Assembly (NCBI GenBank): GCA_034509755.1
Contig: CM067551.1
Location: 11,776,501-11,840,500, forward strand
DNA: 64,000 bases
Reading direction: 5' to 3'
From: Anisodus tanguticus
Taxonomy: Eukaryota; Streptophyta; Magnoliopsida; Solanales; Solanaceae
In this document: positions 34,060-46,167 of the stretch, one piece after another
Numbering within the stretch: the stretch's first letter is position 1
Layout: each line of letters opens with the position of its first letter
Notes under the pieces: model-generated
What the model was told of the DNA's origin: nothing
The model's input: the letters and a program-made list of their open reading frames with translations, nothing else
Databases searched by the model: none
Translations under genes and position numbers: made by a program

Positions 34060-34880
34060 TTATGAATTTTTTTTTGACGAAACACAAATTCCAACAAAAG
34101 TCAGACCGATCCAAATGAATAGTGATCTTGAACAACATTACAAAAATTAAATTCAAGATCTTGAAAAGAAAAAACTAATTTCCAAATCAAGATCCCTTTG
34201 GAGTTGTGTTACTTTTTATGTATCCGAAATAGAGAGCGGAACTCCTAGATTAGTAATAAACTACAAACCCTTAAATACAACCCTAAAATGGATTAGATAC
34301 CCAATTCCGAACAAAAAAGATTTATTACAAAAAATACATTCTGCTTTAATATTCTCAAAATTCGATATGAAATCGGTTTTTTTGGCAAATCCAATTTTCT
34401 GAAAAAGATTGTTACAAAATCGCCTTTACGGTCTCCTTTGGACAATATTTTTGGAATGTAATGCCTTTTGGTCTTAAAAATGCCCCTTCAGAATTCCAGC
34501 GAATAATGAATGATATCTTCAATAACTATTCCAAATTATGTATAGTTTATATTGATGATGTTTTAATCTTCTCAAATTCAGTGGAAGAACATTTCAAACT
34601 TTCTTTTATGTTACAAAGAAAAATGGTTTGGTAATTTCCAAGTAAAAAATAAGTCTATTTCAGATTAAGATAAGATTTATAGGACATTATATATATATCC
34701 CAGGGGAAAATCACCCCTATAGAAAGATACTTAGAATTCAAATAAAATTTCTGATAAAATCCTTGATAAAACTCAATTACAGAGATTCTTAGGAAGCTTA
34801 AACTATGTTTTAGATTTCAGTCAAGAGATTAATAAGATGACAAAACTACTCCATGATAGACTAAAGAAAAACTACTGCTC
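34060..34880 (+). pseudogene. Pararetroviral reverse transcriptase remnant
   Basis: Recognisable blocks include GTPRLVINYKPLN, WIRYPIPNKKDLLQKI, SKFDMKS and the catalytic YIDD at 34548-34559, then QLQRFLGSLNYVLDF. These lie in at least three frames with stops between, so no functional enzyme can be made. Confidence 0.9.
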
Positions 34881-34919
34881 CATGGACTAGTAACCACACT
34901 ATTTGTGTCCAAAAATTAA

Positions 34920-35540
34920 AAAGAAAGTGCTAGAAATCCCGTGTCTTCATATAGCAGACCCTCAACTACCTAAGATAGTAGAGACATACGCCTCTGACTT
35001 AAGATATGGAGGGATCTTGAAACAAAAATCAAGGGGGAAAGAGTGTATAGTCCAGTATACTTCTGCCCATTGAATGATACCCAGAAAAATTATTCTACCA
35101 TTAAAAAATAAATTTTGAGCATCGTCTTATGCGTACAAAATTTTCAAAGTGATTTACTAAATCAAATTTTTTTACTCAGGCAAATCTTTCAAAAGGTGTT
35201 CAAGAAAAGCGATATTGTTGCTTTCGCCATGTAAAACTTGATTGCAAATTTCTGTCATATATCATATTGAAGTACTAAAGAGGTTTTAAGACTAAAGATG
35301 TTCAAAACCTTGCAACCTCAAAACAGCAAGCTACCAAGCTCCTCTTCCCCTTCATCACTCTCTATCTAATTGATTGCAAAAGTACTAAAGAGATTTTACA
35401 AAAAGATGTTCAAAACCTTTCAAAACAGCATTTTTTAGCATTTTTTATTTCGATATTGAATATATTAAAGGAGAAACAAATTCTATTCCAGACTTTTTAA
35501 CCCGTAAATTCCTCCAAAACAAAAGAAATGCCCAGAAAAC
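34920..35540 (+). pseudogene. Pararetroviral RNase H remnant
   Basis: Fragments of the RNase H domain (IVETYASDLRYGGILKQ, then IVQYTSAH) are followed by a rearranged stretch in which parts appear twice (35215-35290 against 35340-35430). The end shows IPDF-like sequence near 35490. Confidence 0.75.
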
Positions 35541-35650
35541 TCCTTGACAAATCCCAAAAGGAGTTGATACAGTTACATATTCATAAACAGAGATCATCCA
35601 GAATTCAAGAGAGGTTAAACTCTCTCAAAGTTTTTAAAAATTTAGAGAAA

Positions 35651-35795
35651 GAAGATTTTTTCAAAAACCTTTCTCAAAAACATTTTCCAAATTCCTAGCT
35701 TGTAATACTACAAGTTGCCATAGAAGATTTTTCAAAAACCCTTTCTCAAAAACACTTTCCAAATTCCTAGCTTATAATACTACAAGTTGCCGTAG
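35651..35795 (+). repeat. 72-bp tandem duplication in pararetroviral DNA
   Basis: 35651-35722 and 35723-35795 are near-identical neighbours (each with TTTCTCAAAAACA and TTCCAAATTCCTAGCTT). Confidence 0.9.
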
Positions 35796-36120
35796 AATCA
35801 TTTCAAAACATTTATCCATAAATATTTTGGACAAAAATAATTTTACAAATCATGAGATATTTTAAAATTATTAAATCTTTTAACCTCTTTAAATCCCTTT
35901 ATAAACCTACCGAGGATGAAAAAAGATTTGTGCCACTACACCTATTTCACACCAGATTTCATTTACCATTAGTATTCACATGGTTCGTGGATTATTCTTA
36001 AAATAAAATTTGATCGGTTCGAAGAAGGTTCAAGATTAGACGGTGGGACAACTATAACATACCAACAAGTCTCGCACCGCAAAAAGTTCAAGAATGGCTA
36101 AATACTAGGAAGTCCATTCA

Positions 36121-36353
36121 GGTACAGGTACCACTACAAACACCACAAGCACCACTACAAACACGGAGCACACTCAGTTTCTTTCCCAAAATTCCAAATG
36201 GCGTCAATGCTTGCAGCGGGCAAAAATCCAAAAAAAATGCAAGCATTAATTCTGAAGTTTGCGCATCTTCATCAAAACAATGCTCATCATCAAAGGAAGA
36301 AGAACCAGAAATTGATATTGAAGATGATGCAATTTTTGGCAATAGTGAATTCT
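36121..36353 (+). pseudogene. Small acidic pararetroviral frame
   Basis: About 77 codons, Ser/Glu/Asp-rich at its end (EEEPEIDIEDDAIFG), closing with TGA at 36351. Its position between the polymerase and the promoter fits the end of a late viral gene. Function unknown. Confidence 0.45.
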
Positions 36354-36579
36354 GAAAAGATTGCCAAAAGAAGATAAAATACCCGAAATAATGTTCAGAC
36401 AAAATTTCGACAAAAGAAAATGCCCACAAAAATATACTTTCAAAAAGGAAACAGTAAAAGCCAAAGATTTCAGCAATAATTCGAGAAAATATCAAAGTCA
36501 ATGATGTCATGGATACGTCATTCTCCACTCGAATGAATAGTTAGATTCCTTTTATTTACTAAAATATCATGTAAACTCT

Positions 36580-36794
36580 TATAAAAGGAGATCATCTCCC
36601 CTCCATTTAGGACAATCTTTTTCTTTCATAAGATTTCAGATTCTAGAGAGAAGTCTAAGCTCATCCAAATTTCAATTCCCCTCATATGAAATTAAATTCA
36701 TCCAAAATTCCCAAATACCTTGTAAACTCCCAAGATAGATCTCCTTGAAAATATTCAAGTTTAAATCTTTGTAAGTTTTAATATTTTGAATAAA
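36580..36794 (+). promoter_or_regulatory. Pararetroviral promoter and poly(A) signal
   Basis: TATAAAAGG at 36580-36588, followed by a CT-rich start region and AATAAA at 36789-36794 about 200 bases downstream. This is the usual arrangement for a caulimovirus transcript with terminal redundancy. Activity is unknown. Confidence 0.6.
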
Positions 36795-36830
36795 TATGAT
36801 TATGGATGGTACTACCTCCTAATTTTTTAA

Positions 36831-37183
36831 ATTCTCTAAATTCTTGCACTATTAAATTCATGTTTAAATCTTTGGCCGGTTCTACCGCCCACTTCATTTA
36901 AATTCTTGCAGATCCTTTGGATTATGGTTTCCTTAATTGGAACCTTAATTTGTAAGTTAATCTTAATTTACTTTTTGCATATCTCATTTATCTTTTAATT
37001 TTTCAATCTCTTATATTTCAATTTCTTACCAATCTATTGTAAGAATTATAAAAAATATGATTCAGAATTCATAAACTAGAAATTGTTGTTAATACTACAT
37101 ACTTTATTTTATTCTTTGACACATCATGCTAATATAATATTATTGTCACAATTATACACGGATGAGATGTTGCTGGACACAAT
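36831..37183. other. Possible viral leader remnant; no gene seen
   Basis: AT-rich, probably remaining leader sequence in its first part. Confidence 0.35.
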
Positions 37184-38346
37184 TAGGGGTGAGCGGGTCC
37201 GGATACCCTAACATTTTTGAACTACCCGGATCCTACCCGGTAAAAGATCGGTTCCTAAATTTACTACCCGGAACCTACCCGTAGCAATCATTACCCGGAA
37301 CCTACCCAGACCCGCAGGATCCGGGTTGGTTCCCGGGTACCCTGTAAATAAAAAACACAAATTAAGCAACAATTTTTAAGCCTATGAGAATAAAAAAGAG
37401 TTCTAAAATAATTTCATCAAGTAGTTTTTTAGCATGCAATCGGAGTTTTTAGTACCCTTATAAGAAGTTTTAGAAAACTTATTCATTGTAGAAAAGCTAA
37501 TTCTGTAACCAAAACCTAAAATTGCAAGCCAAATTTGACACTCAATTAATTGAACGTGTTGATTTTAAAATAAATTTGAAAATATCTGAATTAAACTTAT
37601 TTTCGTGTTCATAAGCTCTTCGATACAAAAGAAAAGCTTTATTATACTAGTAAATCCCTAAATTTCATCTTCACAACTACAAAAATATACACAAATTTTA
37701 AAAATAGATTTACATTTCAAATAAAAAAGTAATACAAATTGAAGATGAGTATCGCCTGAAATAGAACAGAAGCATATGATATTAAAAAGAAATTGAAGAG
37801 TTAGATATGAACCCATATGCATTTTAGGAATGACGTGAACACAACCAAGGGAGAGAAATAGGCAAAGGTGAAGCTTCAATGACGACAACGATGAAAGTAC
37901 CTGAGAGAAAGCTTCAACAACGACGACGATGAAGCTCGGTGGTGTAGCTAAAACGCCATTGTTATTGAGAGAGTTTTGGGTGTTTTCTCTTAGGGAACAA
38001 AGAGCATTCTAGAATAAAGGGGTGAAAAAGCTTAAATATTTACGTCTTGGGGTGGGGAAAATCAATGTGCAGGTGTGCAACAAACAATTTTGGAGAAAGT
38101 TAAAAGTGGTCCAAATATTTCTAAAAAAAGTAAAAATATTTAATATTTTATAGGTTCCGGGTATCGGTTCCGGGTCCGGTACCACTGTTTTCTATTTGCC
38201 GGAATCGGAACCGGACTCGACATTGATCGGTTCCTAATTTTACTACCCGGACCCTACCCGTTATTATAATATATCTACCCGGAACCTACCTGTTAGTGTC
38301 GGTTCCGATCGGATATCTGGGTACCATGTACCCATGCTCACCCCTA
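37184..38346. mobile_element. Non-autonomous hAT element, 1.16 kb
   Basis: Ends are TAGGGGTGAGC and its inverse GCTCACCCCTA. Both sides carry the identical 8-bp duplication GACACAAT (37176-37183 and 38347-38354), the hallmark of hAT transposition. The subterminal regions repeat CCCGGAACCTACCCG-like words in both orientations, the usual transposase-binding arrangement. No transposase is encoded. Confidence 0.95.
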
Positions 38347-38389
38347 GACACAATCATCGTCAGAATTGTCACATTACCTATATTTTTAA

Positions 38390-39517
38390 GAAAAATAATA
38401 TTTCTACCCTTAAATTTGCATCAAAAATTTATTTTAACAATTAAATTTTACTTGTAATTATTTACCCCACTATTTTTATCGATAGTGTATTAAGTATCCC
38501 CTAAGTAGAGAAATATACTCATCTTCCTGGAAGCAAGTGAGAATGGAATTTTTTTTTAAAAAACTGATAAAATAATGTCATTTTTTATGATCAATATATA
38601 ATTAATATTCTTAATTTTTTCTTGATATATTGATATATATTTTTTAATTATATGAATTTTTTATTTTGAGACAAATAAATTTGTGGGTTTCACTTTTTCT
38701 TTTAAATTTTTTGTTTCTCTTCTTATTTATTATCTTCTCCAAAAGACCTTCTCCTCCATTGCCACTCCCTATGTATTCCCTCATTTCAATGACCACCATT
38801 ATTGAACTTAATGTTAGAGAGAAATAAATTAATAAATGGACGATTATAAATAGTATAATTCTATATAAAATAAATTATACAATTTTTTTTGTATAAGAAA
38901 CAGACTCATTCTCCAGTCACTTTCCTCATCGAAATGAAAAAAATAATTTAAAAAATTGCAAAATGTGAGGAAGTGGTGGGGGTCTGGTGGCTTTTCACCC
39001 TTTAGAAAAGTTTAGTAGTTCCCGGCATCGCACGATGTGAACTATTCATGAAAGCCACGACTCCAAAGGGGGGGGGGGGAGGAGGAGGAGGGAGCAGCAA
39101 GAAGAAGGTGAGTTGTGTGGGTGTGGAGGGGTAGAAAGAAGAAGGTGAGTTTAGTTGTTTGGTTGGAGGTGGTGTGAAAAAGAATGAATGGAGAAGGTGG
39201 ATTTGCTTGGGGTGGGGGTGTGAAGGAGGAGGAATGAAATTGAAACTTTTTTTTAAAAAAGATGAATTAAAATACAAAAATTAGAAAAAAAAATGTAAAA
39301 TTTAATCGATTGTTGACACGTCGCTGATGTGGTGATGACGTGACGTTGATGTGGCGAAGAGTATTCTACACAACACTATTATAAGATTTATCTACCCAAG
39401 GTAAGGTTGAGTTTAATTCAAATATAAGTTGTTTAGAAGGATAAATAATTACAAATAAAATATAATTGCTAAAGTAAATTTTTGATGCAAGTTTAGGGCG
39501 AAAACATATATTTTCTC
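38390..39517. mobile_element. Mutator-like non-autonomous element (MULE), 1.13 kb
   Basis: Terminal inverted repeats of roughly 90 bp: left 38390-38480 (with TTTGCATCAAAAATTTA and TTGTAATTATTTA), right about 39430-39517, its imperfect inverse. The 9-bp sequence TATTTTTAA flanks it exactly on both sides (38381-38389 and 39518-39526), as expected of Mutator. The interior has a G run at 39067-39079 and no transposase. It sits only 43 bp from the hAT element. Confidence 0.92.
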
Positions 39518-39526
39518 TATTTTTAA

Positions 39527-41074
39527 TCACAACTTGCTCTGTATGTCAACGCATGCATTGTATATAGGTCGGCCTTAACAATGAAAAGGGAAAAGAAAAA
39601 GAAGCGAAAAAGACCTGGATTATCAAAAAAAAAAAAAAAAAAAAAATGAAAAGGAAAGGGAAAAAGTAAAAGAAAAAAGAAAAACAAGAGTACTGATATT
39701 GCAGTGTTGTAATTGAACGGAGGAAGAATTGTTGTCATCTGCAACAACTTTATTCATTTTGTCTTTATTTTTTTGAATAAAAAAAGTGTTCATTTTCATT
39801 TATTAAAATAAAAAAAGAATTAATTTTACTTTTTTTAAATTTATCCTTATTAAGTATTAAGATTATCTAATACTTATTTAATTCAGGGACACTTTAGTCA
39901 AATTATCTATTTTACCTAGAATTAATATTTTTTTAAAGAGTGCAAATGGCTAAGTGACACTCTTTTTGACGTAAATGGAGTATCATGTTTATTAGAAAGC
40001 TCTTCGGAAAGAAGAGTGCTTATGTTAATTATTGACATAATACATAAATACTTCCCTCAACTTCTTTTAAAATTTCAACTACACATTTAAATGTTGTGGA
40101 AAACTTACTATCCCATATCTTTTTCTAAAATATATCTTTTGTTGCTCAGATTCTTCAAAAATATCGACGGGTATGTGTCTGATACTTCAAAAGTAGTGTG
40201 TTTTTTAAAAATCCAAACACAAATACGATATTTATGGAGAGTTCGAACAACATAATTTAACTCATATCCTTATCTAAATATATCTTTTACCATCCAAAGC
40301 GGCCCAAGATTACTTGTTCCACGGCTGTTGGACTTATTCTTTATGTATGAAAAAGTGATGGTATGTGGTTAACGTTATGTCTAATAAATAAGGACGGACG
40401 TAAAATTGTACATGACTAAAGTTATGTTGCCAAATACAAGATGTTAATTTTGCTTTTTAGATAGGATATTGAACCAACTTCTGCTCCCTCATGAGATCCA
40501 AGACTTTATTCTATAAGCATTTCTTTTAAATGAAGACAAAATATAAAGAGTATCTTAAAGATGAACATATGGTGGCATTTCCTGCCTATGCTCCGTATTA
40601 ACTTGAGCTCCCCAAGGCCCAAAGCCACTACTTAATAATAAAATAATTGTAATACATAAGACCTATCTTAGGATATCTGAAAAGGAAGATAGTGGATTAC
40701 TTAGAGGGGTAGGCATTCTCATCCACCCTTACACAGTAAAATGTATTTGTTATTAATAGGACAACACTTGCTTAGTTTTTTTCTAACTTTATTGGGAATC
40801 ATGGTTTAGAAAGGTGTTGAAAAAGAAAGCTGGTTGACTACAAACTTCATATCCTTCCAGACCTCAGGGTTTTTTTCCAAATGCAGTAATAATTGTGATC
40901 ACATGCTTCTAAGATTCTTATGCTTCAGTTTAAACAGGATAAACGTATCTCTCTACTTAATTTGTTACATTAAAAACAATACAGACAATATATTAAAAAT
41001 GTATACAAATAAGGAGATTATGCTAAAAACTCCGAAGATTTGAAGCTAACCTCATATTAAAAGTTTTACGGGTA
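39527..41074. other. Intergenic, AT-rich; no gene seen
   Basis: Poly-A run at 39627-39648. 39750-39970 resembles a decayed mariner-type MITE (ends of the GTGACACTC...GGAGTA kind) but without paired ends. The open frame at 40834-41043 has no domain. Confidence 0.4.
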
Positions 41075-41079
41075 CTTTA

Positions 41080-42425
41080 TGTTGGAAATTTGCCTTTGGT
41101 GGGGAGGTGCGTCCACCCATATTTGATGAATTAAACACTAGTGTTCCGCATGTTGGAGACTTTGTCTCTTCGCACCTGCATAATCTACGAAGTGAGTAGA
41201 TGACCGTAGGGCCAAGAATCGTCAAATTTCGTTGAGAAATGAAAGAGATATTGGTCCACCAAGTAAGGTGTTTGAGGCATAGAAATATGGTGTGGGACAA
41301 ATCTACCACATCGGTGGGAATAGGAAGAATTGCTCTCTATATAAGTCTCTAATGTGGTAAAGGGTTTGGGACCCCAAGGGGTATCCTATGTGTTTAAAGG
41401 AGGGAGGACCTAGATGTGCTTGGGTTCAAGGCTAAGCCCACACGCCGCCGCCCGTCCGTCCGGTCGTGGGCTGTTGGCTGTTTCTGATATTATCTTTTTG
41501 GACCCCAAATTGCTTAATATTTATAGTTTGGTCCCCAGAGTTTCTGGAAAGTTGATTTTGGAGTGACGGAAGGCAGAAAACTTTCTGCTTTACCGTTGGA
41601 CTGGTTTTTGGGGCATTAATCAGCCATTATTTGGCTGATTAACTCCTCCATTATCACTCTCCTTCATGTCCATTATTCAGCCTCTCTTGATGGCCATTAA
41701 ACAGCCTCTCTAATGCCATTTACAGCCCTTCTAATGGCTATTTACAGCCATGTTGGGCAGTTGAACAACCCCTCCTCCTTGCTATATATTGAGCATCCTT
41801 TGGCTCAATTCGTGACTGCATAATAGACAGAAACAGTGAGAGAATACACACGAAAATAACAGCACATTTCAGTCACAAAAGAGCACAAAATAATGGCCAA
41901 AATCAGTGCAATTCGTGACTGGAAAATCAGTGCAAAACAGTGAGCAAAGACCCTCATATACACACGATATACACAACAGAGACACACTATATACACAGAG
42001 ACAAACGAGGAGAGAAGATAGAAACTCTTCCTTCCTTTTCCATATCTTCAGCAAGTTGATTCATATTTATTTTATTCGGCAGGCTCAACCTATTGGCTTT
42101 GTAGCATTGAGATTAAAGTATTGTTTTATCTTGGGAGACTATTGCCCGCTAACGTAAAAGCATATATACGGGGAAATCTTGTCTTAAGGACAAAGGGCAA
42201 TTCCTCGACTCAACACACAATGTTGTAACCATCCAGATTTAGTTGTTTCTTGATTTCACGTTATCAAGATTCAAGACACAACAAGCTTGCGGCAGTCTTG
42301 AAGATTGGCCTATTTCTTCAACAAGATTCAATTTCTGAATATTGAATATTTGTTTATCCTTTCGAATACTTGTAATAGTTATTTACTTTTCGTACTGCTT
42401 TATAAAGTACAATAGAGTACCAACA
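41080..42425 (+). repeat. 5' LTR (family TGTTGG...CCAACA)
   Basis: 1346 bp. TATA-like CTCTATATAAG at about 41334. Roughly ten differences from the 3' LTR in the first 360 bases by eye, plus indels in a GC-rich stretch near 41440. Confidence 0.93.
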
Positions 42426-45400
42426 GGTTAAGACAAGATTGTATTGTATTACTATTAGTGTTCGAAAGATGTCGGTCAAAAGTTGTGTGACCAAATCTGG
42501 ATATGGCAATGGTTTTCTGGTAGAAGAGAGTGATGATGATAAACGTGTTCATGGTGTCACCTCTACCAAGACTGGTTGGAACAAGCGCTCACGAGAGCCT
42601 GAGGATGTCAACTGGGACAAGAGGAGAAGGCTGAAGACGTGGTTCTATCTTGCAGCAGAAGGCCTATATCTGTCCCAGACAAAGGATCCGAATAATGGTA
42701 AGGAGGAAATGGTCACTCAGTTTGATGAAGTGACTGAAGTGGGCCAGAATCCGAAATTGGGATAAGTAATTTTTCTTACTTGTCAAGAATAAAGATTAAA
42801 TGATGTCTGATTAAAAATGGATTAAAGTAAGGAGGAATATGAAAATAATTTATGTACTTACGCTTTAAAAATTAGAAGTTTAATCTCATCTTCTTTCCCG
42901 TTTAAAGATTGGGTTTTGTAAATGACTTAAAAAGATCCGTTCTTTTAAGTGTAATTATTAAAGTGTGTAAAGTATGTTCGCACATACGAGGGAGTAAGAT
43001 CCACTGACTGTGCGAAAACTGTTACCACTCTTAAGTAAGCGCCAAGAATTATCTGGGTACCAATCTTAACGGAAGGAGTCTAAAAGCTAAAGACGTTGAA
43101 CCTGTCATACTATTTGGCAGAAGATCCTTCATTGGATGATATTGGAGAGGTTGTCTTCAATAGGACTTCAGGGAATGTGATCACTCTAAGATGAGGTGAT
43201 ACATGTCCCAAACTTGGTTTAAGGACGCTGTTGGTCAAGCTGGTTTGAGACTAGTCCAACAGGTCTATAATAACTAAGAATGGTACAGTATGTCTGTAGC
43301 CAAATGAATGATATATTTTTAATCCGTGCATCTATGCCATCATAGATTAAGACACGTTAAATAGAGAGTCATTCAAAAGCTAACGATATTGAGATTGTTG
43401 CCTCCTGTCGACATAAACCCTCAAAATGAATGTGAGGTAGACGAAGAGGCAAAATCACCTTTCCAAATTCCGTCAAGGGAATAGCGAAAGAAGCACCACT
43501 CTTCTAGAACTTAGTCACACCTACTTGGGTGATTTGAAGTTTATACAAAATAGAGGGGGGGAGGGAGACAAGTACGTTGTGATCTTCATTGATGATGGTA
43601 CAACGTACGGAATCCATTGTTTGTTGAAAAGCAAAGATGAAGTTGTTGAAGCGGATAAGCGCTACAAAGCAGAAGTTGAAAATCAACTAAGCCTACAGAT
43701 TGAGAAATTCGTAGTGATAGAGGGGGAGAATGTGAAGCATCTTTTCATTAAACGACTGCTCATTACTCACCTCAGTCTAACGGTGTTATCCAAGCGGAAA
43801 GCCGTACGCCCAAATTATGTGGGGCAAGGCGATCCTTACTGCTAATGCGATTCTCAACAGAACTCCGCATAAGGATAAGGATAACTCTCCGTGTGAAATA
43901 TGGAAAGGATCTCACATACAAATGTTGTGATGTGGGGTAGTTTGGTAAAAGTTGGAATACCGAAATAGGTCAAGTTATACCTAAGACTGTAGATTGCATA
44001 TCTAATGGATCTGCCAATAACAGTAGTGCTTATCGCCTCTTGGTGTCAAAGAATGCTGAATTCTTTGAAGATAACTTTCCTTGAAAAGGAAAAATAAGTA
44101 ATTGCTCAAGGTTAACAAGAACCCGCGAGGGCCTGACTGTCCGAAACTAGACGTTCCGTATCTACAGGACTCGAAAATTCAGCCGCTATCCGAAACTTAA
44201 TATTCCGGTCTGTGAACTCAGGGATTTTAGATGTTGAATCGAGACGGAGCAAAGAAGGGGACAAAGACTTGTTCTAGTCCTTCTAGCTTGTATGGTTGAG
44301 AACGAACCATGGACAATTAACAAATAATTATTATCTCCAAAAGCGCTGCTTTGGAAAGAAGCTAAAGAGAGAAATAGATTCCATCATATAGAACCATACT
44401 TGTGTAATAGTTGATCTTCCTCCGGGAAAAGAACCTTTGGGTTGTAAGATGTGCTCCCCTGTGAGTAGCTTAACATCCAAGGCCATTGCAGTCTTGCGTG
44501 GCATGGATGTTGAAATAGCCTTCCCAACCGGAGAGTTGGAAGAAGAGGATCAAAGTTGGTTTGCTGAACTGTTGGGCTTCTTCCTGAACTTTCATTTTGG
44601 TCCCTGAAATGTTTACATTTTGGTCCTGAAAGTTTTAGATAAAACAGAAATAATGAATCTGACCACAGAAACATTGACTCTGAAGTTAGAAAGCCAACAG
44701 TTGGAGAATCAACAGTCTGAAAGTAAAAGTCATATTGAAACAAAGTCTCGATATGAAAGATATGGATATCACAGATGACATATTAGGAATTGGATTTCTA
44801 AGACATCTAATGGACTGGTCGATAGTTGACAGTCTCGTTGAAGCCACCAATGGATATGAATCATAGAACCGATTGGAATCATGGTGCACCCATAGACAAG
44901 GAGCGATATGCACAAAGTGTCATGTGTAGTTCAATGTATTGTACACACTACGACCGACCTGGTATCGTCCTACAAACAGATCAGTTGAACTAAGGTTCAC
45001 TGATGATCTTAATACATGATCAATAGAAGACGTTAAGTCGGATATGACGATATTTGAATTATTCGTTTATCTACGGATTATAGTATTCTGGATGTCCAGC
45101 GATTCTGGGAGAACACAATGATGCAAACTGGACATCAGATCTGAAGAACACCAAAGCCACAAGTAAATATGTATGATGGGTCTTGGAAAAACCTCTAAGC
45201 AAACTTGCATCGGCCGATTCATGATGAAATCGGAGTTTATCGCTTTATACAAAGCATGAAAGAAGTTGAGTAACTTCATGACTCCTTAGAGGACGTCTCT
45301 TATTGGGAGAAACCCGTGCCTTCAGCAGTTATACATTGTGGCTAGCCGGTCGGCTTCAGGAAGGACACGGATGACGGCGTCTGGACATATCTGTCAGGAT

Positions 45401-46167
45401 CTGTCGGAAACATAAGACCGTATGTCAGTTGATCATCACGGGTATCACTTCATTGTTTACTAACTAAGGGACTACCCGAAGATCAAGTGTTCTGCATGTC
45501 TAGGGGAATGAGTTTAAAACCCAAACAATACGAACCTTTGCGGTGGAAACCCAACCGTACTGATTGGAGATCCCAAGAATTTGGTTCAATGGGAAAAATA
45601 AGCGGCAAAAGGTTCAGTTGAGAGCTTCGGTGGAAGCAAGAAGCACTTCGTATGATAATTTCTGTATGGAAACATAAATCCAAAGATGTTCCCGCGATAA
45701 ACATTAAAGTGCTACCTGCATGGTGGGTAAAGGTTAAGCTTACAAACCTTTAAACAATCCTCAAACGGTTGAAGTTAAGGTTGGGGAAACTTTTAATGAT
45801 TCCTAACACTTGTGAAGTGGGGTATAGTAGGATACCTTGTAGGAGATCACCTATTTAAGTGCGAAGATGGCCGCCTCAAATGAATGCACTTAAGAATCCA
45901 AGTGTGTCCACGGCCACAACGAAAAAAAACGTAAGAATGAAAACGAATAAGAAGAGTTATTGTGTTGTTATCATTGTCTTGGCTTACACTAAACACTGAC
46001 GGTTCAAGACATCACGTTCACTGCGCAGTAAGTAAGTCCGATGGTATTCAACTAGGGAAGGTTCAAAGCGAAAGCTACCTCTCCTGATGCAATATCTTTT
46101 CACTGAAAGATTGCTGAAATGTAGGCACCTTGTGTGTGCGCCACAATCTCTCTTTCATATAAGGGAT
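42426..46167 (+). pseudogene. Decayed copia polyprotein (internal region)
   Basis: Recognisable pieces are YVVIFIDD, then LLKSKDEVVE and VENQLS (integrase core, with altered catalytic positions); NRTPHK and a stretch that would encode YEIWKG-like sequence at about 43860-43910; WKEAKEREIDSI followed by VDLPPGKEPLGCK (RT start, about 44355-44445); MKDMDITDDILGI (44750-44800); and WTSDLKNTKATSKYV (45127-45171, RNase H). Stops and shifts separate them. A first frame, 42469-42765, is highly charged and may derive from gag. Confidence 0.75.

Larger units (their letters stand above)
31792..36830 (+). other. Endogenous pararetrovirus (Caulimoviridae), degraded
   Basis: A plus-strand copy with the gene order of a plant pararetrovirus: N-terminal/coat region, protease, RT, RNase H, a further small frame, then a promoter and leader. 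There are no LTRs and no integrase, as expected for this family, which integrates only by accident. All coding parts are broken by stops, frameshifts, deletions and local duplications. Similarity is to the solendovirus group by general appearance; a search would be needed to fix the genus. The right border is placed after the AATAAA at 36789 and is approximate. Confidence 0.85.

Noticed and set aside
36118..36528. Minus-strand open frame of 136 codons in the pararetroviral region
   Set aside because: It runs against the viral sense and covers the small acidic plus frame and the area before the promoter. No domain found.
39002..39277. Minus-strand proline-rich frame
   Set aside because: Arises from G-rich and GA-rich simple sequence inside the Mutator-like element.
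42469..42765. Possible host gene beginning MSVKSCVTKSG
   Set aside because: It begins about 45 bases inside the 5' LTR of the copia element and is followed by integrase pieces, so it is more likely a gag remnant.
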